NCBI RefSeq assembly: GCF_026151205.1
Contig: NC_087073.1
Coordinates: 13,971,837 to 14,031,836 of the forward strand
DNA: 60,000 bases
DNA from: Bolinopsis microptera
Lineage: Eukaryota; Ctenophora; Tentaculata; Lobata; Bolinopsidae
Direction of reading: 5' to 3'
The number at the start of each line of letters is the position of its first letter. Positions within the stretch are counted from its first letter, which is position 1. The notes beneath the pieces are model-generated. The model did not search any database, was not told where the DNA came from, and was given only the letters and a program-made list of their open reading frames with translations. Shown here one piece after another: positions 23,308-35,500 of this stretch. Position numbers and translations under genes: made by a program.

Positions 23308-24884
23308 TATGTTGTTTTATATTAAAAAGTTGTACAGTAAAACCCCTATTTACCGAGGCCAATTCTTTCCTTCATATACTACTACTATAAATAGGGCTTT
23401 AGTTATAGTATAATAATTATCTTGACTATTTCCAGTTAATAATTATTATACCTTGTGTTTTTCTTATATTTCATCTCCCAGTATCATAACATACATAATG
23501 TAAACAATCAAAACCTCGATTTACCGCGGCTTTTTCTCTTCCTCAAACTCTGCGGTAAATCGGGGTATTACTGTACTTATAGTTATAGTTATGCAATATC
23601 CGTCATGTGGCGAAGTAATTTAATAATCACTTGTTATGTACACTTATAATGTGGTTCAAGTTGTACATGTCGCAGAGCCTTTATTAATAAATAACGTAAT
23701 TTCAACAAAGAACCCATGCCACACACTCCTGCACTCTCCATTTGGTATGTGTTCCTGTTGTAATGTATGTGCTCCTAGGATCCTACTCCACACCTCCTAT
23801 CCCATGTGAACACCTTATCACAGTGGCCAGTGTGGTACAACTACATTGAGTGGTAATGAGTCAAATTACATCTCCACCAGGGCCAGAACTAGATCTGCAG
23901 TGAATAACTTTCATAATCGATGTCACTCCCACCTGTTGAGAAAGGTGTACATATGGTATTTAGTGAGCAGCGTGATCTTTTGCTTCACTATTTTAATGTA
24001 GTCCGCCGATCGATCTTCTTGTATTACTTAACTTTAACATTTAAGTCAATCGTCGGGTTTAAAGCGTTTATATTGTGTAGGTCGTTGTGTTGTTAAGTTT
24101 ATTCTAATGATATGATTTGAATGTTGTAGTGTCTGTGGTGGTGACTGTTCCTACTTGAATTGATGTAATACGAAAAAGTATGAACACTAACAGTGGCTAT
24201 TTTTAGCAAAGGGAGCGTTTCCAAACCTCCCCCCCCCTCTAGCTGCTGACGTCATATGTGAACGCTCCCATACGAGAAACTTACGTTCCCTCAAGTTGCA
24301 AGTACACTGCACATAGTTAATTCAAATAAGTACTGCCGTGTAATAACCATGGTGTATTAATATTATTCGAGACCAACGTTATTAATTTTTGTGATGGAGC
24401 TCACAGTTATATACTGTGATTGTCAGAGCACAGAGAGCCTCTCTCTCTTTCCTTGCCTCTCAACATCATTAAATAGTATCGTCACATGATAGTGGTGTGC
24501 ATTGTACAACTACATGTTTGGTCTGTTTCAGTGGTTGTGATTGCCGTATTCGTTTAACTTTAAGTAGTTCCAACTATCTAATAGCCTCCGAGTCGTTAAT
24601 ATCGCGGTAAAGTAGTATAATTATCTTATTCTTACGTTAGATATGCCATTTGAGAATTCGGCTGTGTTACTATTAGTTTTGAATTGATAAATATGCTGAT
24701 TTTTTGTCTTAATAATATTTACTGTCTTTAGATAGAGCTAGACGGAAAGAGTATTATGTCAATTTAACTTTAAGGTTATCCGTTTATTTATTTAAGTTGG
24801 CTTATCGGATCATTGATAAGTTATTTTATGTTCGATTTATTAATCATTTGAATAAAGTCTTTGTACAAGGTGCCCAGGAGCAAT
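23308..24884. other. intergenic region 5' of the Ly6 gene
   Basis: No coding found. Contains a C-run/GAACGCTCCC fragment (about 24205-24270) resembling the end of the GGGGTCGTT element family, and AT-rich DNA. Any promoter of the Ly6 gene must be here; no specific site is assigned. Confidence 0.45.
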
Positions 24885-27800
24885 ATGGCGGCTGTAGCAC
24901 GGAAGCAGATAAAACTATATGTGGTGTTGATTCTTAGTTGGATAGCAATCAGTACCACACTAGAAATTCAGAAGGTAGAGGTGGATGTTTGCTCGGAACC
25001 CTACCCACCAATGCCTAATTTCTACTACAGCGAGACACAAACCAATGGTGAGATTATGTCACCTGGTACCCGCCAACTTCATAAACTGATCTGTCAACTG
25101 CTATTTTTCTAGATTTTGGTGTCCACTTTCTCCAGGATTAAGAATGTCGGGTAAACGAAATCTGCCAATCTGTCATTCTGTGGCACATTTCCTTCGAAGG
25201 ATTATTAACTCCTTTTATGGCATAATATAGCCATTATTTGCGATTTCAACTTTATTTGAAACTTCAACACTTTGCCTCAATGATGACTGAACACGAAACA
25301 AGCCATAGTGAGTCCCTCGGACAAATTCAGATAACATTTAGATATCGTACTAAACGCACCATACAATATACCCTCTCCTACTCCTAACAGGTAACATTTA
25401 GATATCGTACTAAGGGGTCGTTCACATATTACGTAATCAATATTTTAGCAATTTTTACCCCCCTCCCCCCTTCCGTAATCAACCGTAATCAAGACCCAAC
25501 CCCCCCCCCTCCTGACAGCAATATTACGTAATCATGGCCTGACCCCCTAAACGCACCATACAATATACCCTCTCCTACTCCTAACAGATAACATTTAGAT
25601 ATCATACTAAACGCACCATACAATATACCCTCCCCTACTCCTAACAGATATCGTACTAAACGCACCATACAATATACCCTCTCCTACTCCTAACAGATAA
25701 CATTTAGATATCGTACTAAACGCACCATACAATATACCCTCTCCTACTCCTAACAGATAACATTTAGATATCGTACTAAACGCACCATACAATATACCCT
25801 CTCCTACTCCTAACAGATAACATTTAGATATCGTACTAAACGCACCATACAATATACCCTCTCCTACTCCTAACAGATAACATTTAGATATCGTACTAAA
25901 CGCACCATACAATATACCCTCTCCTACTCCTAACAGATAATATTTAGATATCGTACTAAACGCACCATACAATATACCCTCTCCTACTCCTAACAGATAA
26001 CATTTAGATATCGTAATTAACGCACCATACAATATACCCTCTCCTACTCCTAACAGATAACATTTAGATATCGTACTAAACGCACCATACAATATACCCT
26101 CTCCTACTCCTACTCCTACTCCTAACAGATAACATTTAGATATCATACTAAACGCACCATACAATATACGCTCTCCTGCTCCTAACAGATAACATTTAGA
26201 TATCGTACTAAACGCACCATACAATATACCCTCTCCTACTCCTAACAGATAACATTTAGATATCGTACTAAACGCACCATACAATATACCCTCTCCTACT
26301 CCTAACAGATAACATTTAGATATCGTACTAAACGCACCATACAATATACCCTCTCCTACTCCTAACAGATAACATTTAGATATCGTACTAAACGCACCAT
26401 ACAATATACCCTCTCCTACTCCTAACAGATAACATTTAGATATCGTACTTAACGCACCATACAATATACCCTCTCCTACTCCTAACAGATAACATTTAGA
26501 TATCGTACTAAACGCACCATACAATATACCATCTCCCACTCCTAACAGATAACATTTAGATATCGTACTAAACGCACCATAAAATATACCCTCTCCTACT
26601 CCTAACAGATAACATTTAGATATCGTACTAAACGCACCATACAATATACCCTCTCCTACTCCTAACAGATAACATTTAGATATCGTACTAAACGCACCAT
26701 ACAATATACCCTCTCCTACTCCTAACAGATAACATTTAGATATCGTACTAAACGCACCATACAATATACCCTCTCCTACTCCTAACAGATAACATTTAGA
26801 TATCGTACTAAACGCACCATACAATATACCCTCTCCTACTCCTAACAGATAACATTTAGATATCGTACTAAACGCACCATACAATATACCCTCTCCTACT
26901 CCTAACAGATAACATTTAGATATCGTACTAAACGCACCATACAATATACCCTCTCCTACTCCTAACAGATAACATTTAGATATCGTACTAAACGCACCAT
27001 ACAATATACCCTCTCCTACTCCTAACAGATAACATTTAGATATCGTACTAAACGCACCATACAATATACCCTCTCCTACTCCTAACAGATAACATTTAGA
27101 TATCGTACTAAACGCACCATACAATATACCCTCTCCTACTCCTAACAGATAACATTTAGATATCGTACTAAACGCACCATACAATATACCCTCTCCTACT
27201 CCTAACAGATAACATTTAGATATCGTACTTAACGCACCATACAATATACCCTCTCCTAACTCCTAACAGATAACATTTATGATATCGTACAAACGCACCA
27301 TACAATATACCCTCTCCTACTCCTAACAGATTAAACATTTAATATAGTACATAACGGCCATACAATATACCCTCTCCTACTCCAAACAGATAACTCTCCT
27401 ACTCCTAACAGATAACATTTAGATATCGTACTAAACGCACCATACAATATACCCTCTCCTACTCCTAACAGATAACATTTAGATATCGTACTTAACGCAC
27501 CATACAATATACCCTCTCCTACTCCTAACAGATAACATTTAGATATCGTACTAAACGCACCATACAATATACCATCTCCCACTCCTAACAGATAACATTT
27601 AGATATCGTACTAAACGCACCATACAATATACCATCTCCCACTCCTAACAGATAACATTTAGATATCGTACTAAACGCACCATAAAATATACCCTCTCCT
27701 ACTCCTAACAGATAACATTTAGATATCGTACTAAACGCACCATACAATATACCCTCTCCTACTCCTAACAGATAACATTTAGATATCGTACTAAACGCAC

Positions 27801-29019
27801 CATACAATATACCCTCTCCTACTCCTAACATATAACATTTAGATATCATACTAAACGCACCATACAATATACCCTCTCCTACTCCTAACAGATAACATTT
27901 AGATATCGTACTAAACGCACCATACAATATACCCTCTCCTACTCCTAACAGATAACATTTAGATATCGTACTAAACGCACCATACAATATACCCTCTCCT
28001 ACTCCTAACAGATAACATTTAGATATCGTACTAAACGCACCATACAATATACCCTCTCCTACTCCTAACAGATAACATTTAGATATCGTACTAAACGCAC
28101 CATACAATATACCCTCTCCTACTCCTAACAGATAACATTTAGATATCGTACTAAACGCACCATACAATATACCCTCTCCTACTCCTAACAGATAACATTT
28201 AGATATCGTACTAAACGCACCATACAATATACCCTCTCCTACTCGTAACAGGTAACGGTTTAGAGTGCTATGAGTGCGAGGTAGCGAATACTAGTGAGAT
28301 CAGTGACAAGACCTGTAACATTAGTAACTGCACTGGAACTGGACCGGCTGGCTCTTTACCTACTTGTTACAGATGGGAGGTAGGAGCCTCATTTCATTCT
28401 CAATATTGGGATCCTTCTCTTTCTATCATGAGTAGCAACAACTAGTCATAATATAGGCAAAAATAAATTCTTCACGAACCATATTATCATTCAATACATT
28501 TTATCTGTTCAGTTCACCTATAAAGGTATTGATAAGAATCTGATAAGAACCGGGTGTTCAGTGAACTGTTCCTCTATCAACTACAAACGTAAGTAATCAT
28601 TACAACATTTACATTAAAAGGAATGTGAGACTAAATTTAAGTATAATAATAAGGCAGGAGTTTAGTACTGAGATCTGTAGAGATCAGAGGTTACCTTTAT
28701 CTATTTGTAGATAGAGATTATTTTTAACCGTAGTTAATTCCTCCCGGTAGGATAATTAAACATGAGCTGTGGATGGAGAGTTTAATAGTTATTTAAATGG
28801 AGAAGCTGTTCGATTTTCAAGAACACGTTGCTTTTACTGAAAATAGCATTTATTAATCTAATCATTTCAGAATACATGTGCAGCGGCGTGGGTGAGAAAG
28901 TATTTGAGAAATGTGACTTCACCATGTGTTCAGGAAACAAGTGCAACTCAGCATTCCTATCTTCCTACAGTAGCATACTTCTAGTTCCTCTATTATTTCT
29001 TACATACTTCCAGTACTGA
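24885..29019 (+). CDS. Ly6/uPAR-family GPI-anchored three-finger protein
   Basis: Four exons, all phase-consistent: 24885-25047, 28252-28379, 28513-28588 and 28871-29019 (138 residues). Exon 1 gives a signal peptide (RKQIKLYVVLILSWIAISTT) and a short N-terminal tail with one Cys. Exons 2-4 carry the Ly6 pattern: GLECYECEV at the start of the domain, CNISNCTG, CYRWE, GCSVNCSS, YMCSG, KCDFTMCSGNKCNSAF at the end; CxxxxCN closes the fold as in CD59/Ly6 proteins. The C-terminus (SSILLVPLLFLTYFQY) is the hydrophobic GPI-attachment signal, so the mature protein should sit on the outer cell surface. Splitting the domain over three short exons is typical of invertebrate Ly6 genes. Intron 1 (3.2 kb) is nearly filled by a 60-bp minisatellite that ends exactly at the exon 2 acceptor. 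Function (receptor modulation, adhesion, complement control) cannot be read from sequence. Confidence 0.85.
25326..28251. repeat. 60-bp minisatellite, about 46 copies, each a 3' splice-site module
   Basis: Highly uniform 60-bp units fill most of intron 1 of the Ly6 gene. Each unit holds, in order on the plus strand, GATATCGTACTAAACGCACC (with a TACTAAA branch-point-like box), a pyrimidine-rich CCCTCTCCTACTCCTAACAG, then ATAACATTTA. The last unit ends in the real acceptor (CGTAACAG at 28244-28251), and the bases after CAG in the units resemble the start of exon 2 (GTAACGGTTTAGA). Irregular units occur at 26105 (extra CCTACT), 27260-27400 and 28244. A short transposon interrupts it at 25414. 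Because 60 is divisible by three, the minus strand stays open for hundreds of codons; that is not a protein. Confidence 0.97.
25414..25547. mobile_element. PIF/Harbinger-like MITE inside the minisatellite
   Basis: A 134-bp insertion with GGGGTCGTTCACATATTACG at the left and TTACGTAATCATGGCCTGAC near the right end. It splits a 60-bp unit so that TAA occurs on both sides (25411-25413 and 25548-25550) where intact units have it once: a 3-bp TAA target duplication, as in PIF/Harbinger elements. Confidence 0.85.
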
Positions 29020-29211
29020 CCCCAGTTCTACAGAAAGTACATTACTAGTGTGCAGTGTTAAGCGCTGATATTTGTAATTTTGAGCAGGATTTGAATTTAT
29101 TCGAGAAAGGCTTGACAGTGATTAAGTTAAGATGAAATAGAATGTGAACTACAAAATAACTAGAGTCAAAATATTTAAAACATGAGTAATGACCCCAAAC
29201 GAAGAGGATTT

Positions 29212-29253
29212 AATAAATATCTGATGCACATGACCCTTTGATCTTGAAATAAA
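29212..29253 (+). terminator. candidate polyadenylation signals of the Ly6 gene
   Basis: AATAAA occurs at 29212-29217 and 29248-29253, about 190-230 nt after the stop codon, in the short gap before the convergent RBM gene. Confidence 0.45.
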
Positions 29254-29432
29254 ACTTTAAATAAGAAGTCTTCAAGCAAGAGATGAGTGCAAATCTTTTA
29301 ACCAATTGACTTCGATCTTTTCTTCGCAGACTGTCCCAATCTACTCGCGTAGCTTCTATGTTGCTCTGACAATTGATTAATTGATAAATTTGAAATGATT
29401 TCATTTTTCACCTATACATATTTTCATAATTG

Positions 29433-29438
29433 TTTATT
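29433..29438 (-). terminator. candidate polyadenylation signal of the RBM5/10-type gene
   Basis: Minus-strand AATAAA about 90 nt past the stop codon at 29529. The 3' ends of the two convergent genes are then only about 200 bp apart. Confidence 0.5.
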
Positions 29439-29528
29439 TTTGTCAGCTTATTTCAGATGAAAAACAGAGTTTTACTTCCAACAAATCACTCCTCACCTTG
29501 TAGTGTATCCACTCAAGACAAGTCCCCC

Positions 29529-32500
29529 TCATCGTCTCATGAACTTAGCTGGAGGAGCAGCAGGGTCTGCTCCGAACTTGTTCCTCCGCTCAGCCGCTCT
29601 GTCCCTGTAGTCTAACACTGAGGAGTCTGTGTACCCTGCTGAGGACATCTTCTGTCGTTCTGCCGCCAGACTTGTCTGAGGAGCAAATCTTTAAATCTCA
29701 TCTTTATCTAATAACTTATCTAATTAACTAGGAATTAACGGTCTAAAGTAATAAAGTTGTAAATTTGTAATAATTTCCTGCCCTGATAAATTATCTCGGA
29801 ATAAAAAGGAAATTATCTCGGAATAAAAAGGAGTTTTTAATAACTGTAATTATAAGAATAAACCGCTTACTTTGTGGAGGTCTGATAGTTCCTGATGTCG
29901 CCTCAAATTATCAACTGATGGGAACTTCCTCTTACAGAGTAAGCACGCGATAGCAGATAAGTCTTCATATTTACTGTTAATCTGTTCGTCAGTCATAACA
30001 ACAGGAGCGGTGGCGATGTTGGTGATGGGGAATATGGAGGGAGGAAGAGGGGCTGGAACCCCTGGTTGCTGGGTCTGTTGGTAGACAGGGTCTGCGTAGT
30101 CTTGAGCTATCTTCAGGGCTATACTGTTCCCAGATTGCTGCAAGGAGGGTCGTGTTGGAAAAATTGTTTTAATTTTTACACATGGCACAAATTAGTGGTG
30201 TTTGTAGATGGTACAATGATTATGAATTTAACGAAATGAAAATTATACTTTTCAGTAAAGATGGTCCGGGTAAAATATTTGGAGGCCAACACAGGAAGGT
30301 AAACTTACCACAACAGGAGCCTCTGGCTGGGGTTGCTCGGCTTCCACTTTCGGAGGGTTAGCCTTAGCTTGTTGTCTGTTTTTAGCCTTAGCCCATCTCT
30401 CCATGTCTTTCTGTATCTTCTTAGCGTTCATAGCTTTCGTAGCCTTGATATTACTTGATTTACCCTTCTCGGCAGGGTCTGACGCTGAAATTATTGCTTC
30501 ATTATTACTGAGGTGATTTTGATTCATACATTATCTAGCACTCAGAATTAGTGATCATTTTGGTGGATATGATATAACACTGTTCTTTAAATTGGACTAA
30601 ACCCCCGACAGTATTCTTATCAAATATCAATAGTATTCCTATTTTACGGAGTACGTGAGGGCTTAGTTTACAGAGTTACATTGCACGCAAATATTGAGTT
30701 ATATTTCAATAGTCCATTTGCTGTAGCCAGCTCTCAATTTCATTTTACTCTACGAGCGTAATGTGGGTCATTAAAATGAAGTATGAGGTTGTCGTAGCGG
30801 AACAACTCGTATAATTGGAATAATCTGTTTTGGAAAACAGAAATCATTTGTACTGAATACAAAGGCACATTTATGAGCTAGCTAATGTATGAAATTGAGG
30901 GATAGAGGCCACAGCTAGAGCAATTGACATTCATACAAATGGATAATGGATGCTTGGAGCGTAGGTAAACCATATTTATTTGGGTACGTAACAGACAACA
31001 GTAGGTGGTAACCTAGTAACAGTTTCAAGTTTTAATTAGTTAGCTGCTACAGAATAAATTAGAATTTGGGATTATAGCCTATTCAATAACCAATGAATAC
31101 ATTCTTAAGTTAGATGTAACAACACCACGTGTAGTCACATTCATGTTTTTCTATCACGTAGCCTGGATCAAGTTGACACCACTAGAGCAAAAGTGATCCG
31201 ATACAGCGATTCTGTGAGACAAGTTAAACTGAGGTGTCAAGCAGGATCAGTTAGGTCCCGTATCATGTGCTCAGATCACTAGATCAGATCACCACGCTAA
31301 GCTACAGAGGATAACAAGCACTGACCATCATAGGTAGCAGTATTTAAACCTACCACAATCTCACCTAGATTATCAAGCTATCTCCTCTGTATAACATTAA
31401 TACAACAACTTCATCCACAAAATCAACTACTTAATGAATACCTTTACCCCATTTTTCCCATCTGAGTTCCTCTCCACAGTCCCAACGAGACAGTCCTTTT
31501 TCAGTGTGGAACCCTCTTCTCTCCCAGTTGCACAAGAACCTCTCTCTACCCAACCTCTTCCTATTATTTCCACTACTCAACCATCTCCAGTCAACCCATT
31601 CAGACAATACGCCACCAAACTTGGTTACCCTGACAACCTGATAACCAGAGTACTCAACGATTTGGGACAAGATTCTGAAACCGAAGAGCTCCTATCTCAC
31701 CTAATCAGTCTACAGGACATGCTCTGTCCTAAAGATTCTACTGTTCGGAGACGAAGAGATGCTACTGACCTCCCTTCTTACATGCTGGCACAAGATTCTT
31801 TCTACAAAGGGAAAGAGAGGATGCCTTTCTGGGTATGGGTCAAACGTGAAACTATCGGTGTTAACATGTCTGCCAATCCTCCCCACAGACGTGCTGGAAA
31901 CAGAAGCAGAACCAGCTCCCCTTCTGCTGCTGATGCCTCTTCCAACCTTACTACATTGAATCAACAAACTCTATAATTTAGGTTGCAGAGAAGTTATCAG
32001 ATTTGTTTATCGCAACTGTATCAGTCAATCATCTTACGTGACATTTATAATACATTCTCTATACAATATTAACATTGCTCTCCAAACACGTCTTCTTCTT
32101 CGTAGGGGGCTGTGTGACGTCTGATTCAGTAGACTGACTTCAAGAATATTAAACTGGGAAAATTAAAAGTAATAAGGAATTAATAACCTTATGACTTATT
32201 CTTACATCTAACGACCTCATGGAATTAGAGCGATAGATTATAGAATCAGCTGTCCTCAAGGCTGAATTATGATTCGTTCAGTCTCATAGTATACTTGCAA
32301 TGTTCGCTTTTATACTTACGTTCGTATTTTCTCTAATACTTTCGAGTAAGTAACACGTTTAAAATCCTTTCACTCAATTGAATGGTTTGTTGTTTATAAT
32401 GTAACCATTACATTAACATGACGTCTCTCAGTCCCAACTGACTGGACGACAGTAAAACGGAAAGAACTGATAAAGCACGTCTTGGACACTTCACCGATAC

Positions 32501-35500
32501 AGATAGAAACTAACCCTATAAACTCTGGAAGCTCCTGTCCAGTTATAGATCTAGATCTGTTTTCCATTTCAGAGAAGATAACTATCAATATAAGTATATC
32601 CAAAACTCCCAACAGTGTGAACTACAACATTAGAGTCTACTCTAGTACAGGAAACGAGAATTTATTGGCACATGGTATGATAAAGACAGAGGACACCACT
32701 CTCACGTGGGTGGTAGCTAAAGAGTCAGACCACCTTGTAATACACAGTGAGACATGTACACAGAAACATGTGTTTGCAGTGAGAAGGGACCAGATAACAT
32801 GTTTTAGATTTACCGGACTAGATACTGCCTGAGCTCAAATATACAGAGTGATGAAGCCAGTTGGTAAGTTATACTTCCCTATGTTATGTAGATTCAATAA
32901 TCTTTTCTTCACTGCCTCATTCAATTCAGACGCACCGTCATTGGCTCACAAACACATTTTAAACATTTAAATACTACACAGAATAATATAATTTGCTGAA
33001 TATAACACAGATTATCATTATGATTGTAAATCACTAAACATTATCCAGGCGTTATATAACCCTTAAACCACAACTAAGATATCTGACTCACGTGTTATAT
33101 AACCCTTTTAAACCACAACTAAGATATCTGACTCACGTGTTTCAGAGGAAGCAGCTGTTTGCTGGTCGGGCATTTGTGAGCTTGTTGCAGGTACCGTCTC
33201 ATACTTCTGTTCCTTATCGTCCCAGTAGTAGTATTTCTCATCAGTTGGGTTGTAATAGTACTAAGAGAAGTGAAAGGATGACGTTTTCAAAATAAATTAT
33301 ACAGATGGTGATAATTAGACTAAGCTTTGGAAATAAAATCTTAATAATCGTACAATGACATCGATTTTAGTTGAAATATTAAAGTAAGGCACTTACCTTG
33401 GTTTTAGGATCGTAGTATAATCCTGACGACTGGTCGAAGTAGTAGCCAGACTTCTCATCCCACACGTAGGAACCAATAGTTTGTGGCACTGAAAGGGAGA
33501 ACATTAAAGACATAACGCGTGACAAAACACGTGACATCTGGCAGTGATCATATTTTTACTGGATTGCACTCCAATATCTTGCTTAAAAGATTTGATCAAG
33601 TTTTTAGATTTTACTCAGTGTTTACAAAATATTTGTGAAAATGACGCGGACTGTACAAAATTCTTCTTACGGGTAAATGCCTCACAGAATGGCTAGCCTC
33701 ACAGAATGGCCAAATTTGTAAATGTTTTTGTAACTAATTTTTTTATATAATACTGGTAGGTTTTGTGGATACCATATGAAACAAAAGTCTTCTGGCAACA
33801 CTTCCTGTGGTGAAATCATTAACTAGGACCACATTTTCTGGCATAAATATGACTGTTTATGTAGAAATTTTGAGCACTGAAAATTTGTTTTCAAATTTTT
33901 GAACTAAGTTTACATTTTGGTGAGAACTTCTGGCACCAGTATGACAGAAGATGTTTAAAGAATAGTATTCATCAAACAAAACGAACATTGTTCAATATAG
34001 GAAGAAAAAAATGCTAAAATGGCTACACGCCTCACAAAATGGCCAAAATATGCCTCACAAAATGGCCAACATTTAAAACTCCTTTTATTCAATGAAACAA
34101 TAAGTCTAAAGTATTCACAAGCTATTTATCATACAATAACACCCCAGATGGAGTGTTTTTACAGCCGAATGAAGGTTATAAATCATGAAATCAGGGAATA
34201 TGAACAACGCCACACAAAATGGCCATTTTTGGTGTAGGAAATTATGCCCTTTTTATTCAGTTCTAAGAAATTTCACCTATATGGGGGTGTTAACAAGGCA
34301 TATTTATACCCGCAGCATGCCTGAAACAAGAGCCAAAGGTTTTAGAAAAATAAAATTTTCTCGTTTTCATTTTTTTTTGGCCATTTTGTGAGGCATTTTT
34401 TCTTTTTTGTGAAATAATTTTTCACAGCTCAGTTTTTTCGTGAGTTTTAGGTTATTACCCCATTCCTTAATAGGTTTTCTAACAACGTGTGGTGATAGAA
34501 ATTTAAAAAGTATCTCCATCAAAAAATTATAGAAATTCAGATTTGGCCATTCTGTGGCCAAAGCCAGGTAGCGCAGTTGGTTAGAACGCCTGTCTTACAA
34601 TCGTTAGGTTGCGAGTTCGAAACCCACTGACTGCCTGGTCGTGGGGTGAGCGTCGTCGACGTTCAGCTAAGGATCATGAGTGGTCTATGCAGCCCCCCGG
34701 TCTACTCAGCCGAATACTCGAGAAATCGGGTGTGAGGGTTAAATGAGGAGCTGCACATTGCAGCAAAGTCTCGGACGAAGAAAGTATGGTACACACTACC
34801 TTAACCGTCACTGGCCAAAAAGATCCTTCGGCTTCCTGTAATTGGCTGGTTGCACTTGTGTAACATTGTGGCTGTTGGAATACACCGAAGTAAAATAAGT
34901 GTCTAGATAAAAAAAAGAAAAAAAGTGAGGCATGTTTTTTTGGAGGAAGATTTTCCGGCCAATTTTTCTCAAAGAAAAAATGGTTATGAGATTAAATCAA
35001 CCCCCGAGAAGAAAAATATGAGTTTCAACTTAGCTTCTTATGAGATAAAAACTGGAATAAAATGTGTTTTGTGATTTTGAGAGACCTTCCTTTTTTTTGG
35101 CCATTCTGTGAGGCATATACCCGTAATGTTTATATTGTTTGAGAAAACATCTTATTTCAAACAGCAGGGATTCTTGGACCTCACGATAATCTCTCCTTAT
35201 TAGACTAGAAATTGTGAGGTAACGTGGGAATGTAGGTATGGAATGTGAATTGGTTATTAGATAAAAGAAAAATGTGCTGCGATCTGAGGAGATCTGAGAT
35301 CTCTTGAATTTTTCATTGTATCATCTGTTCAATTTCATGTCCATTGTCCGGGCATTATCATGCTTAACAAACATAAAGAATTCGTGAGAGAAAAAGTAAG
35401 ATTATAGAGATATTACAGTTGATATTTCGAGAATTGTCAAAAACGAATCACAGAAGATTTTTTAACACCGATTACAAAAGATTTGTTACCATTTAATTAT

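Noticed and set aside
25607-28227. Minus-strand ORFs of 545 and 298 codons with 20-residue repeats
   Set aside because: They are read-through of the 60-bp minisatellite (period divisible by three) in an intron; no start context and antisense to the Ly6 gene.
25326-28251. CRISPR-like array
   Set aside because: Units are contiguous and identical, with no unique spacers, and the host is eukaryotic.
34563-34640. Functional tRNA gene
   Set aside because: The anticodon arm and T-stem pair poorly and a SINE body plus A-tail follow, so it is a tRNA-derived SINE head.
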